Of a DNA stretch of 32,051 nt, positions 17,601 through 25,632 are shown one piece after another. The position numbers were made by a program, and so were the translations under genes. The notes under the pieces were generated by a model. The model was not told where the DNA came from and made no database searches. It worked only from the letters and a program-made list of their open reading frames with translations. Origin of the DNA: Fulvivirga sp. (GTDB lineage Bacteria; Bacteroidota; Bacteroidia; Cytophagales; Cyclobacteriaceae). The stretch lies in NCBI GenBank assembly GCA_028280565.1, contig JANQLQ010000008.1:1-32051 (forward strand). The letters are read 5' to 3'. Numbering within the stretch: the first letter of the stretch is position 1; the number at the start of each line of letters is the position of its first letter.

Positions 17601-17885
17601 TTGAATTTTACCAATGAGTTCATAGAGAAAACGGACTTTATAAAGGTTCGCGATATCGGCGTGAATTATACTATAACGCCCGGCTCAAGTGCTATTTTCA
17701 ATAGGATAACCATAGGAGCTAATGTTGTGAACCCGTTAAACTTCGCGTCTTCGTCATTTGATCCCGAGGCTACGCAAAGTGGGGCGGCCCAAGGACAAGG
17801 AGGTGCTTCCACAGGCGGAATTTCATATGCCGTGTATTCGGCACCCAGGCAATTCTTGACAACAGTTAGGATCAACTTTAAATAA
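14694..17885 (+). CDS. SusC/RagA-family TonB-dependent receptor with STN signalling domain
   Basis: 1063 aa. A signal peptide is followed by an STN domain (about 48-115: MSVKGRSIHDVFEEIESKTD), the part that signals to FecR. A carboxypeptidase-regulatory-like domain (about 136-208: GRVMDAETGEPLIGATVQVK) comes next, then the plug (about 218-360, including GADAANGVIQIFTKKG) and a 22-strand-type barrel ending in a terminal aromatic (INFK). The presence of STN agrees with the upstream ECF/FecR pair. It would form the outer-membrane pore closed by the SusD lipoprotein encoded 21 bp downstream. The substrate is not readable from sequence. Confidence 0.95.
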   Translation: MKPRSFNHLIYLMKLSVGQLLLIALACDLAFATGLKGQAENVFDVKFEMSVKGRSIHDVFEEIESKTDFRFFFEKKVLKGRPKVTFEEKTLGDALNSISEQARLNFRQVNEVIAVTEPKSDKDKKPVEVLLYDKNLQGRVMDAETGEPLIGATVQVKGTSMGTITDAKGNFRLSVPDDAETLVISYIGFETQEVSIANQTTFNVSLKQNTSFLGEVVVTGQGAGINENRISNKVEVIKAEELENIPSQRIDQLLSAKLPNAQISLTGGQAGATSLIRARGVNSAFLNSTPIFYIDGVRMDNLNTRGTLGGGNAQRAAISSIADIPMDNIERIEFINGGAATTLYGADAANGVIQIFTKKGGASSKTDITFEVQTGIETPTTDFLHFERSEDLLFQNGFYQKYHLGINGGNEDFGYSFSGNFFDNEGSQFADNNANRKIDFSTGFRAKLGEKVDYNSSFIFVNNQFNRNRNGNQGGYTGLWFAESGSSTLVGFNNRLDELTDAEFDEIKAYAHRAEELQDNEINVNRFITSQSFKYTPINNLELKFTGGIDYRLQTEQTIITNEYLSHTTQNEVNDEGSITNVDRDYFGITLEFTGQYKWFAGDFSFISTAGGQLFRNEDRQVEFVGTNIRDGAQVISDAAIRNSDEFLIEVLNYGIYVQQNIGYQDKVFLDLGVRGDRNPAFGDNIGTQYYPKVGLSYLASDEPFLQGVDWLNSLRIRGNYGLAGNLPPAFVNERTITFTGFQGEQAAFFANPGNDDLKPEQTTTIEAGIDVAMFNNRVSFSVSRYNATTQDALFFVPPTPSTGFDQSQLSNVGEIENKGWEISVNVEPIRTDQSSLRFNFSVNTLDNEVVSSGGTAPFNINGFSARTIQTVVEEGFPVGYLRGNLGVFGENGVFESTTPNSFLGTTLPDLYGNMGLAFDYGNFSLFANASYQQGAYAHSFDQQFRFLYQASEDIIPAAEIEANGRSNWLNFTNEFIEKTDFIKVRDIGVNYTITPGSSAIFNRITIGANVVNPLNFASSSFDPEATQSGAAQGQGGASTGGISYAVYSAPRQFLTTVRINFK

Positions 17886-17906
17886 CGTTTAAAAACTCGC
17901 ACTAAA

Positions 17907-19313
17907 ATGAAACTAAGAAATATACTTCCGGTTTTTTCCCTTATGATCTTTGGGGCTTGTGTTGAAAATCCGAATGTGACCGAAGAGATTTTCTTGGACA
18001 CGCCGGGGCCGTCTAAAAGTTGGGTGACGGGGCTTAGGGGTCAGCTGGCGTCCACAATGAGTACGATTTTGATCAATACGGAAATGATCTCCGATAATTA
18101 TTTCAATAACAGTACGCTTTACAGTAAAGTGTTCGATGCGCCGGTGGTGGATTTTACCGATTTGGATGTGAACATTTTGCAACGGGAAGTGGGACGGTTG
18201 CGTGAAATGGCCGACTATGGATTAGAGACCGTTGCCCCAGCCGATCCAAGCATCGAGGCTGAAGACCTGGCCTACATGCATTTTTGCAGGGGGTTTGCCC
18301 TGCTGCTGGCCGGCGAAAACTTTACCGGGCTTCCCATCGATGCCCTCGGTGAGGTGGTGGGCTGGCAAACCCTGTTAGAAACGGCTATAGAGGAATTTGA
18401 CCTGGCCATTGCTGAATCTTCAGATGCCGAAGCCATTGATGCCTATCAACTTTTGAAGGCTAGGACCTATTACAAATTAGGAGATTTAGCCAATACAAGA
18501 AATCTTGCCAATACACTTGTAGGCGACACATCATTACTTTTCATGGCAGGTTTTGATGGGGAGAACGGCTTTGGAAATCAATTACAGGGTGCCTTATTTC
18601 CTATCGGGCCTAATCAATCCTTTGAACCCTTGCCGAGGCTGGACTTCTTGGATCCGAAATATTTTAATCGAGGAACAGCGGCAACTGACCAACGACCCGT
18701 GGCCCTGGCGAAGGCTGAGGAGGCCTATTTGATCATGATGGAAGTTTTATTGGCGGAAAATAACTTGGATGATGCACAAGCCATGGGAGTTGCCTTATTG
18801 GATGTCGTCGAAGGCAGGTCCACGGAATTATTGGATGACAGTGGTGAGACCAGGATCGGTCCCAATAGGTCAGGGTATCCCACAACTGCGGTACGAATAC
18901 GGGAAGATGAAAATTCGACGTTTAAAGAGGGGTATGTGCTAGACCGCAGAACCGATGAGATCACAACCTTTACTGTTTCGGGTACAAGGGTAACAAGGGA
19001 CGAAATTAACGCCACCACTACTGTCGACGAACTATTGTACCTGGTATACAGGTTACGCCAGGAGGTTTTTATAAGTGAAGGAAGAAGAAGCAGTGATTTG
19101 GGGATTCGTTTTCCTGTATCTGAAACAGAACAATTAAACAATCCCAATGTGGGCGACGCCTTTATCCAGCCGGTACTCCCAATGTTTATTCCATTAAATG
19201 GGGGAATGGATGCTTTTACTGTCGATGAAGCCGGCGACGTCACGATGTTATTTGATATGAACAAGGTAATTGTTGATAATAAAACTTCTGAAGACATTGT
19301 TCCGTTCATGTAA
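17907..19313 (+). CDS. SusD/RagB-like substrate-binding outer-membrane lipoprotein
   Basis: 468 aa. The lipoprotein signal MKLRNILPVFSLMIFGAC has its lipid cysteine at C18. The body is alpha-helical and TPR-rich as in SusD proteins, with AEDLAYMHFCRGFALLLAGENF near 115-135 corresponding to the SusD motif where the partner SusC docks, and C-terminal RRSSDLGIRFPV as in RagB/SusD C-termini. It is shorter and more diverged than glycan-binding SusD proteins (often 500-600 aa). Its 3' end overlaps the phosphodiesterase frame by 44 nt. Confidence 0.88.
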   Translation: MKLRNILPVFSLMIFGACVENPNVTEEIFLDTPGPSKSWVTGLRGQLASTMSTILINTEMISDNYFNNSTLYSKVFDAPVVDFTDLDVNILQREVGRLREMADYGLETVAPADPSIEAEDLAYMHFCRGFALLLAGENFTGLPIDALGEVVGWQTLLETAIEEFDLAIAESSDAEAIDAYQLLKARTYYKLGDLANTRNLANTLVGDTSLLFMAGFDGENGFGNQLQGALFPIGPNQSFEPLPRLDFLDPKYFNRGTAATDQRPVALAKAEEAYLIMMEVLLAENNLDDAQAMGVALLDVVEGRSTELLDDSGETRIGPNRSGYPTTAVRIREDENSTFKEGYVLDRRTDEITTFTVSGTRVTRDEINATTTVDELLYLVYRLRQEVFISEGRRSSDLGIRFPVSETEQLNNPNVGDAFIQPVLPMFIPLNGGMDAFTVDEAGDVTMLFDMNKVIVDNKTSEDIVPFM

Positions 19314-20646
19314 ACTTTTGCTGCTGTTAGGGGTGGTTTTTTGCCAATCCCTAACAGCACAAGAGTATCCCAAACATGTCGTGGTGATCAGCATTGACGG
19401 ATTCAGGCCCGAGTTCTACACGGAGGCGTCCATGCCTACCCCCCACCTGCAGGAGATGTACGCCCAAGGAGTGGGGGCTAAGGAGGTAACGGGGGTTTTT
19501 CCTACGGTCACCTATCCTTCCCATACCACTTTAATTACCGGGACTACCCCGAGAGAGCATGGGATCTATTACAATACCGAAATAGAAGAAGATGGCTCTG
19601 CCGGGAGCTGGGTCTATGATTTTAAAGAGATCAAAAGTAAGACCCTTTGGCAGGCCGCTAAAGAAAAGGGGTTGACCACCGCTTCGGTTTCCTGGCCGGT
19701 TTCTGTAAATGCAGAGTATATCGATTATAACATCCCGGAGTTCTGGTCTTTTAAAAACCCCATGGACCGTAGGGGGGCAACATCCGAAAAAGCCAATCCG
19801 AAAGGCTTGTTTGAAGAGGTGGTCAAAAATGCTACGGGTACTTTAGAGATCAATGATTACAACCTTAGCTCATTGAGCATGGACCAAAATTTGGCGCGCA
19901 TCGCCGGGTATCTTTTAAGGAAGTATAAACCTAACCTATTGACGATCCACCTACCCAATACCGATGGTGCCCAGCACCGCGAAGGTAGGGAAGGGCTGTT
20001 GGTTAGAAAAGCTATTGCCGGGGCGGACAATGCCGTAGGCATTATTCGCGATGCCTTGCAAAAGGCAGGGATAGAAAAAGAAACTACCATTATCGTTACC
20101 GGGGACCATGGTTTTGTAGATGTACATACCGTAGTATCACCGAATATCCTTTTGTTCCAGCATGGGATGCATGATCCAAAGAACGGCAAACCCAAGGCTT
20201 TTTTCTTTGCGTCTGGGGGCGCTGCTTTTTTGCACTTAAGGGATGAAAATGACAAAAAAGCCCTACTGCAAATTCAGCAAATGCTTTCAGCATTACCCTT
20301 GGAAGTACGAAGTGCTTTCGAGATCGTTGACGAAGGCCAAATTGCAGTACGTGGAGGTGATCCAAGAGTAAAATTGGCATTGACGGCAAAAAAAGGATAC
20401 CGCTTTGATAATCGTACAGAAGGAGACCTCATGACGTATAAAAAAGGAGGAACGCATGGGTATTACCCAAACTTTTACGACATCGCTACTGGCTTCGTGG
20501 GCTATGGAAAAGGGATGCAGGAAGGCCTGGCCATTGAAAAAATGCTGCTGGAAGATGTGGCTAAGATTGTAGCGGAATTACTGCAAATAGAATTGGACCA
20601 GGGCCCTGGGTTTTATCACAGCACTTTAAAAGAAGAAAGTGAATAG
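19270..20646 (+). CDS. Secreted type I phosphodiesterase / nucleotide pyrophosphatase (ENPP-like)
   Basis: 458 aa from TTG 19270, which gives a good signal peptide (KLLKTLFRSC, then LLLLLGVVF, then SLTAQ) and has AAGG a few bases upstream. No ATG is available near the N-terminus, and the start overlaps the SusD end by 44 nt. It belongs to the alkaline-phosphatase superfamily. Metal and nucleophile residues are visible: D43 (SIDGFRPEFY), nucleophile T81 in FPTVTYPSH, D232 and H236 (NTDGAQH), D279/H280 (TGDHGF) and H396 (GTHGYYP). It hydrolyses phosphodiesters or nucleotide pyrophosphates, probably in the periplasm. Its overlap with SusD suggests that the SusCD pair imports a phosphodiester-containing compound or its product. 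Confidence 0.87.
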   Translation: MLIIKLLKTLFRSCKLLLLLGVVFCQSLTAQEYPKHVVVISIDGFRPEFYTEASMPTPHLQEMYAQGVGAKEVTGVFPTVTYPSHTTLITGTTPREHGIYYNTEIEEDGSAGSWVYDFKEIKSKTLWQAAKEKGLTTASVSWPVSVNAEYIDYNIPEFWSFKNPMDRRGATSEKANPKGLFEEVVKNATGTLEINDYNLSSLSMDQNLARIAGYLLRKYKPNLLTIHLPNTDGAQHREGREGLLVRKAIAGADNAVGIIRDALQKAGIEKETTIIVTGDHGFVDVHTVVSPNILLFQHGMHDPKNGKPKAFFFASGGAAFLHLRDENDKKALLQIQQMLSALPLEVRSAFEIVDEGQIAVRGGDPRVKLALTAKKGYRFDNRTEGDLMTYKKGGTHGYYPNFYDIATGFVGYGKGMQEGLAIEKMLLEDVAKIVAELLQIELDQGPGFYHSTLKEESE

Positions 20647-20731
20647 GACTATTTATGCGTAATCTACGAATGAGGAGGTCATAGCCCCCTCTCTTGTAGA
20701 TCGCATAATGATCAGAGAGGATCATTATACA
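20647..20731 (+). other. Hairpins downstream of the phosphodiesterase gene
   Basis: ATAATGATC (20705-20713) and GATCATTAT (20720-20728) form a perfect 9-bp stem with a 6-nt loop AGAGAG. An alternative stem pairs CCTCTCT (about 20691) with AGAGAGG (20714-20720). The two are mutually exclusive. There is no T-run, so terminator function is only possible. Confidence 0.5.
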
Positions 20732-21046
20732 GGGCGTCCTTGAAAATTAGCTTTGATAGAAGAATGTTTAACCCTGGCAAATTAGGCTACATTTTCAAGA
20801 TGTTTCGGGCAATGCCAGCCTGTAAATGAGCATTTTAAGCGGGGTTTTGTGGTTCTAAGCCTGGTTTTCATTTTCTTTTGCACGCCAAAAGGAAACGAAA
20901 CAAAAGAAAAGGGCGCCAGCAACCAAGCCCATTTTACCCGCTAAACGCACAACTCAGCCCCTATAGGCCGCTTGCCCACGGGCCTCAAATGGGCCGCGCT
21001 GTTCCTGGACGTCTCCCCTCCATACGCCACTTTAATTTTTAATGAT
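20732..21046 (+). repeat. ~315-bp dispersed repeat, copy 1
   Basis: It aligns end to end with 31507-31822 in the same orientation, at roughly 80% identity by eye, with the best-conserved block around the GGGCGCCAGCAACCAAGCCC core. A conserved stem pairs TTTTCTTTTG (20871-20880) with CAAAAGAAAA (20901-20910), enclosing CCAAAAGG. No reading frame is conserved between copies, so it is non-coding. With the hairpins before it, it fills the 20647-21091 gap. Confidence 0.85.
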
Positions 21047-21091
21047 GCCCTCATCATTAATAAATGACTCATTCGTGTAAAGAAATAAAAG

Positions 21092-21676
21092 CTATTTATC
21101 CTTAGGTGCCGATGGGCCGGTTTTACTATTCTCATACAGCTCTATGGCCTTTAAATAATTTACAGCACCCTTCATGGTTAAGTCATGGATGAATCCATTA
21201 AGTTCTGGGTGATGGATATTGACCCAACTGACTAAAGAGTCTATTTCTTTTTGCCATAGCTCCCAATCCGCACCCATGCAATCAAGAGATTCAAATTTGG
21301 CTAGTTTTCCAGCCTTAAACGAGATTTTGTGTTTGCAGGTCAAGGGGTTATTTTTCAGGAATTCAAAGCGCAAAGAGTTTACCTCTACTGTAGCAATTAG
21401 CTGGTCACCTAATTCCTCTAATTCCAATAGCTTATAAGTGGGTTGAAAAACGGAATCCCATTTAAAATGTTCGTAATAGCTTTCAGCAGAATATGGCATG
21501 ATATAATCCCCCGAGATAATAGTGATGCTGTCAGTTATCAAGGCTTTTACCTGGTCGTAGTCGGAATTGTTGAAGGCGTTATAATACTTTGTGACGTTTT
21601 CGGCAGGGTCCGTTCTTTTGCTGCAACTCAAGGTGAGTAATAAGATAATAGGTACTTGAAGAAGTAATCTTTTCAT
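21092..21676 (-). CDS. Small lipoprotein, NTF2/SnoaL-like, function unknown
   Basis: 194 aa. The N-terminus MKRLLLQVPIILLLTLSC is a lipoprotein signal with the lipid cysteine at C18. The following VTKYYNAFNNSDYDQVKALI resembles the first helices of NTF2-like proteins (polyketide-cyclase/DUF4440 group), and length fits one such domain plus a helical tail. I do not recognise a specific family. It is a single minus-strand gene with no clear operon partner; the SDR gene upstream ends with its own terminator. Confidence 0.75.
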   Translation of the reverse strand: MKRLLLQVPIILLLTLSCSKRTDPAENVTKYYNAFNNSDYDQVKALITDSITIISGDYIMPYSAESYYEHFKWDSVFQPTYKLLELEELGDQLIATVEVNSLRFEFLKNNPLTCKHKISFKAGKLAKFESLDCMGADWELWQKEIDSLVSWVNIHHPELNGFIHDLTMKGAVNYLKAIELYENSKTGPSAPKDK

Positions 21677-21750
21677 CAGCTGGTTTTTAAACTACAACCC
21701 GTGGCAGATTATGGGTACTTAGCTCTAAATTAGGTTTCTGTATCAACAAT

Positions 21751-21784
21751 AAAAACGGTTCAAGATTATTTTCGAACCGTTTTT
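21751..21784 (-). terminator. Intrinsic terminator of the SDR gene
   Basis: AAAAACGGTTC (21751-21761) and GAACCGTTTTT (21774-21784) form a perfect 11-bp stem with a 12-nt loop. It lies 26 bp past the SDR stop and, read on the minus strand, ends in a T-run. The flanking A and T tracts would let it work in both directions. Confidence 0.8.
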
Positions 21785-21809
21785 ACTTATACACTTTATG
21801 GCCTGCTTT

Positions 21810-22556
21810 TTAATTCCTACCTGCTAAGACACCACCATCCGTATCCCAAATTGCACCGGTCACCCATGATGCTTGTTCCGAAAGGAGAAATAGAATGCAG
21901 TTAGCAATGTCTGCTGGTGTACCATTTCGACCAATGGGGTGAAAACCATTAAGCCCGTCCAACGCTTTTTCAGCTTCCTCTTTTCCTCCGAAAACCCCAT
22001 GATAGACAGGGGTGTTTACCACGGCCGGTGATACGGCATTGACCCGGATATTATGATCGGCTAATTCCATGGCCAAATGTTGTGTAAGACTGTGAAGCCC
22101 GGCTTTTTGCATGGAGTACGCAGAAGAAGGCGTAGCTTTTACCGCTTGCTTTGCCCACATTGAACCTACGTTCACAATGGCACCTCCGCCGGCTTCTTTC
22201 ATCTTTTTAGCTACGGCTTGTGTGAGGAAGAAAAATCCCCTATTCAGATCGAGGTAAGAGTTATAATCTCCCAGTGTATGCTCTAAAAAGGGCTTAGGGG
22301 CAAATATTCCTGATGAATTGACCAAAAAGTCAATCTTATTCAAAGCATTTAGATCCCCTATGAAACCGGCCACCTCACTTTCTGAAGTTATATCAATTTG
22401 GTGTTTCACTAAATTCTCTTGGTCCGGGAACTTATCCGTACTTCTCCCAACAATATGAACAATCGCTCCTTCCCCTAATAATTGTTCGGCTGTTTTTCTC
22501 CCGATTCCACTGGTGCCTCCTATAATGATGGCTACTTTGTTTTTGAAATTTTCCAT
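21810..22556 (-). CDS. Short-chain dehydrogenase/reductase (SDR family)
   Basis: 248 aa classical SDR. The cofactor motif is GGTSGIG at 13-19, NSSG (usually NNAG) is at 80-83, and the catalytic triad is S132, Y147 and K151 (YSMQK). The C-terminus [12 protein letters not shown] matches the usual SDR ending. It oxidises or reduces an alcohol/carbonyl with NAD(P); the substrate is unknown. A TetR-type operator lies 23-41 bp upstream of its ATG and the TetR gene is the next gene upstream, so repression by that regulator is likely. Confidence 0.92.
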   Translation of the reverse strand: MENFKNKVAIIIGGTSGIGRKTAEQLLGEGAIVHIVGRSTDKFPDQENLVKHQIDITSESEVAGFIGDLNALNKIDFLVNSSGIFAPKPFLEHTLGDYNSYLDLNRGFFFLTQAVAKKMKEAGGGAIVNVGSMWAKQAVKATPSSAYSMQKAGLHSLTQHLAMELADHNIRVNAVSPAVVNTPVYHGVFGGKEEAEKALDGLNGFHPIGRNGTPADIANCILFLLSEQASWVTGAIWDTDGGVLAGRN

Positions 22557-22578
22557 GTTATTTGTTTTAGAGTTGAAA

Positions 22579-22597
22579 AGACAGACAAGTCTGTCTG
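22579..22597. promoter_or_regulatory. TetR operator upstream of the SDR gene
   Basis: An 18-bp perfect inverted repeat, AGACAGAC-AA-GTCTGTCT, occupies 22579-22596. The 17-mer ACAGACAAGTCTGTCTG at 22581-22597 recurs exactly at 23206-23222 upstream of the TetR gene. Position just upstream of the SDR start fits a repressor site. Confidence 0.8.
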
Positions 22598-22613
22598 TTG
22601 GTTTTAAATTTTT

Positions 22614-23177
22614 TTACTTAATAATGAGCGAACATAAGTCCTTTGCTTCTTTTATAGGCCAATCCGACCCATGCAAATAACTCTCTGCTACCGCGCTTTC
22701 ATACAACAGATATATGCGGTTAGCCAGTGTCTTTTTCTGACTCGTATTTAAATCTTTCACATTGTCATCAACCAGGTCAGTTATCCATTGAATGAAAACG
22801 TTCTTTTGCCGTTGTATTTCCGCCCTGATCTTTACATTTTCTTTCGGGATCTCAGAAACGGTTTTAATGCACCAGCAACCACTAAAATCTTTATCCTTGA
22901 AGAAGGATAGCAGGAAATCAAAAATGGCAATCAGCTGGGGTTTACCTTTGGGTTTGGATGTACAAAAGACCTTAATATCCTCTAAAAATGTTGTATTCTT
23001 GAATTGCAAATAGGAAAGACAGATATCTTCCTTCGACTTGAAATGACTGTAAAGCGTTGCTTTCGCGATTCCCGATTCAGAAATAATTTCGTTAATGCCC
23101 GTTGAATTATACCCATTCCTGTAAAATAGGAGCGAGGCAGTTTCAATGATCCGTTGTCTTATTCCTGTGTGCTTCAC
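22614..23177 (-). CDS. TetR-family transcriptional repressor
   Basis: 187 aa from GTG 23175-23177 (read as Met: MKHTGIRQRIIETA). A longer TTG start at 23213 would put the first codons inside the operator palindrome, so I reject it. The N-terminal HTH domain spans about 7-52 (INEIISESGIAKATLYSHFKSK). The C-terminal ligand-binding domain (about 70-185) resembles the AcrR/TetR_C group and includes the C-W-C motif GCWCIKT. The identical 17-bp site before this gene and the SDR gene indicates autoregulation and control of SDR. The ligand is unknown. Confidence 0.88.
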   Translation of the reverse strand: MKHTGIRQRIIETASLLFYRNGYNSTGINEIISESGIAKATLYSHFKSKEDICLSYLQFKNTTFLEDIKVFCTSKPKGKPQLIAIFDFLLSFFKDKDFSGCWCIKTVSEIPKENVKIRAEIQRQKNVFIQWITDLVDDNVKDLNTSQKKTLANRIYLLYESAVAESYLHGSDWPIKEAKDLCSLIIK

Positions 23178-23205
23178 GTTGTAAATATAAACGAATACCA
23201 ATAAA

Positions 23206-23222
23206 ACAGACAAGTCTGTCTG
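23206..23222. promoter_or_regulatory. TetR operator upstream of its own gene
   Basis: The 17-mer ACAGACAAGTCTGTCTG is identical to 22581-22597. Its symmetric core is ACAGAC-AA-GTCTGT at 23206-23219. It lies 29 bp upstream of the GTG start, where it would block transcription of tetR. Confidence 0.8.
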
Positions 23223-23575
23223 CTTTTTTAAATCTAGACTTAAGGCTCAACGACTCAATACTCACGACTCAATACTATGGAGTGGTACCAGTCATTGGGT
23301 CACTTCTTTCATAAACACCCTTATTTTTTCGATGATCTTCTCCCTATTTCAATGATGCCCTTCTTAAAGTCGGCATTAGGCAAAGTGCAATCGGCAACCC
23401 TATAATTTTTTTGCCTACTTCCTTTTGCCTATTGCTTACGGATCGACACCTCGAACCTAGCTGATCCTGTACACCGTTGGACCTCCTAGGCTTGAATGGG
23501 TTAGGGGAAAAAGTTGCGTATGGCTGCCTATTGGCGTTGTGAAGGATAAATTTGATTAAAAAAAACAGCTTATAA
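23223..23575. other. Intergenic region without a gene
   Basis: It contains two direct copies of CGACTCAATACT 14 bp apart (23251 and 23265), and runs of TTGCCTA/TTGCCTT-like sequence near 23410-23440. No ORF or structured RNA was recognised. Confidence 0.5.
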
Positions 23576-23606
23576 TTGCTTCGTGCTCGTATAACGTTTA
23601 TATTTA
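23576..23606 (+). promoter_or_regulatory. Candidate Bacteroidota-type promoter for the nag locus
   Basis: TTG at 23576-23578 and TATATTTA at 23599-23606 are separated by 20 nt, close to the Bacteroidota consensus (TTTG, 19-21 nt, TAnnTTTG). The predicted start of transcription, about 23613, leaves a 30-nt leader before ATG 23642. Confidence 0.5.
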
Positions 23607-23641
23607 GGCAAATATCTAGAGAACAAAACCTTTAGCATGAA

Positions 23642-25567
23642 ATGGTAGTAACAGAACCTATTCGAGATGCAACAGCCTCCATGTTGGAGCGGTTGCCGGT
23701 GACTATTGTGAGAAGTAGCACGCAGGCCTGTAAGCAGGTGGCTTCGGAGATTGCTGCCCTGGTGAAAAGGAAACAACAAGATAACGAAACAGCAGTACTA
23801 GGATTAGCCACCGGTGATTCGCCAAAAGAAGTGTACCGGGAATTGGTAAGGCTACACCGGGAAGAGGGTCTCAGTTTCAAAAACGTGGTGACCTTTAACT
23901 TGGACGAATACTACCCCATGTCTAAAGCATCAAAGCTGAGCTATCACTTTTTCATGCATCACCATCTTTTTGACCATATCGATATTCCCCCGGAAAATGT
24001 CAATATCCCGGATGGTGAAATGGAGGAAGAGAAGGTCAGTGATTTTTGCAGTTATTACGAGCAGAGAATTGATGCCTATGGAGGATTGGACGTCCAACTG
24101 TTGGGTATAGGGCGGACAGGGCACATTGGGTTTAACGAGCCCGGCTCACACGAAGAGTCTTTGACGAGGCTGGTGAAGCTGCATCCCATAACCATCATGG
24201 ATGCTACCCGCGAATTTTTAAGGGAGGAACTCGTACCGCGCAGGGCTATCACCATGGGGATCAAAAGCATTATGAAAGCTCGCCAGGTGTACCTGCTGGC
24301 CTGGGGTGAAAAAAAGGCCCCCATCATAAAAGAGTCGGTAGAAGGGCCTATCTCCGAGGAGATACCCGCTACTTTTTTACAACATCACCCGGAGATTAAA
24401 GTGATAATCGATGATGATGCTTCACAAGATCTCACCCGTATTAGGTGGCCATGGGTTGTATCCGTGGTGAAATGGGAGGATCAACTTGCCAAGAGCGCGG
24501 TCATTTGGTTAAGCGAGCATCTTAGTAAACCTATATTAAAACTAACGGAAAAAGATTACCGGAAGAATGGCTTAGGCGACCTGTTGGCTTATGCAGGAGA
24601 TTCCCAGCGGCTGAATGTCAAAGTGTTCAATACCATTCAACACACCATAACCGGGTGGCCGGGAGGTAAGCCTAATACCGATGACAGCTCCCGGCCCGAA
24701 AGAGCTCTTCCCGGGAAGAAAAGAGTGATCCTATTTAGTCCCCACCCCGACGATGACGTGATCTCAATGGGAGGGACCTTCCTGCGGCTGGTAGAGCAAG
24801 GACACGATGTACATGTAGCTTACCAGACTTCAGGCAATATTGCGGTTTACGATGACGACGCACGGCGCTTCAGTCAATTTGCCAATGACCTTGCTGTAAG
24901 CCTAGGCGACAAGAGCGGGTTGTTTACAGGGGCTTATGACGAGGTGCTCAAAACGATCAGCACCAAAAAAGAGGATGTTCCGGATTCGGACTTGGTACGA
25001 TTGATCAAAGGCTTGATCAGGAAAGGAGAGGCCGCTGCCGGCGCCAGGTTCGTTGGGCTGGACGAAGATCACATTCACTTTCTTAACTTACCCTTTTACG
25101 AAACAGGGCTTTCGCAAAAGAAAGAGGTTGGGGACAAGGATATTCATATTTTGAAAGAGCTCCTCGAAGAGGTAAAGCCCCACCAAGTATTTGCTGCCGG
25201 AGATTTGAGAGACCCCCACGGAACGCATAAAGTGTGTTTTGATGCCATTGTAGAAGGGCTCAGGCAGTTGAAAGACGAGGCGTGGGTAAAAGACTGTTGG
25301 CTGTGGATGTACCGCGGGGCATGGCACGAATGGCCTTTACATGAAATTGAAATGGCAGTGCCTTTGAGTCCCGAAGATCTACGAAAAAAAAGACTGGCCA
25401 TCTTCAAACATCAATCACAAAAAGACACCCCGGTATTTCCCGGGGACGACTCCCGGGAATTTTGGCAGCGATCCGAGGATCGGAACCGGGCAACGGCAAA
25501 GGCCTATGACAAACTTGGTTTCACAGAATATGAAGCCATAGAGGCCTTTGTACGGTATGAGTATTAA
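23642..25567 (+). CDS. nagB: NagB-like glucosamine-6-phosphate deaminase fused to a PIG-L deacetylase domain
   Basis: 641 aa, about 2.5 times a plain NagB. Residues about 15-300 are the NagB/isomerase domain, with D88 in TFNLDEYYP and GIGRTGHIGFNEPGS at 155-169 (H161, E166). Residues about 358-640 are a PIG-L/LmbE domain with the zinc motif HPDD at 368-371 and DPHGTH further on. NagB converts glucosamine-6-P to fructose-6-P and ammonia; PIG-L enzymes remove N-acetyl groups, so the chain could deacetylate and deaminate an N-acetylhexosamine phosphate. T159 stands where E. coli NagB has the ring-opening Asp141, so activity on the standard substrate is uncertain. The gene starts the amino-sugar locus. 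Confidence 0.88.
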   Translation: MVVTEPIRDATASMLERLPVTIVRSSTQACKQVASEIAALVKRKQQDNETAVLGLATGDSPKEVYRELVRLHREEGLSFKNVVTFNLDEYYPMSKASKLSYHFFMHHHLFDHIDIPPENVNIPDGEMEEEKVSDFCSYYEQRIDAYGGLDVQLLGIGRTGHIGFNEPGSHEESLTRLVKLHPITIMDATREFLREELVPRRAITMGIKSIMKARQVYLLAWGEKKAPIIKESVEGPISEEIPATFLQHHPEIKVIIDDDASQDLTRIRWPWVVSVVKWEDQLAKSAVIWLSEHLSKPILKLTEKDYRKNGLGDLLAYAGDSQRLNVKVFNTIQHTITGWPGGKPNTDDSSRPERALPGKKRVILFSPHPDDDVISMGGTFLRLVEQGHDVHVAYQTSGNIAVYDDDARRFSQFANDLAVSLGDKSGLFTGAYDEVLKTISTKKEDVPDSDLVRLIKGLIRKGEAAAGARFVGLDEDHIHFLNLPFYETGLSQKKEVGDKDIHILKELLEEVKPHQVFAAGDLRDPHGTHKVCFDAIVEGLRQLKDEAWVKDCWLWMYRGAWHEWPLHEIEMAVPLSPEDLRKKRLAIFKHQSQKDTPVFPGDDSREFWQRSEDRNRATAKAYDKLGFTEYEAIEAFVRYEY

Positions 25568-25632
25568 TGAATTGAGGAGTGTTCCAGGCAAAATTCATAT
25601 TGGTTTAGGTTTGTTAAATGCTGTCTCCTCGC

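Noticed and set aside
20941-21135. 64-aa minus-strand ORF inside the 315-bp repeat
   Set aside because: The frame is not kept in the second copy at 31507-31822, so it is not coding.
23178-23213. TTG start extending the TetR protein by 12 residues
   Set aside because: The start would fall inside the operator palindrome; GTG 23175-23177 gives the normal TetR N-terminus.
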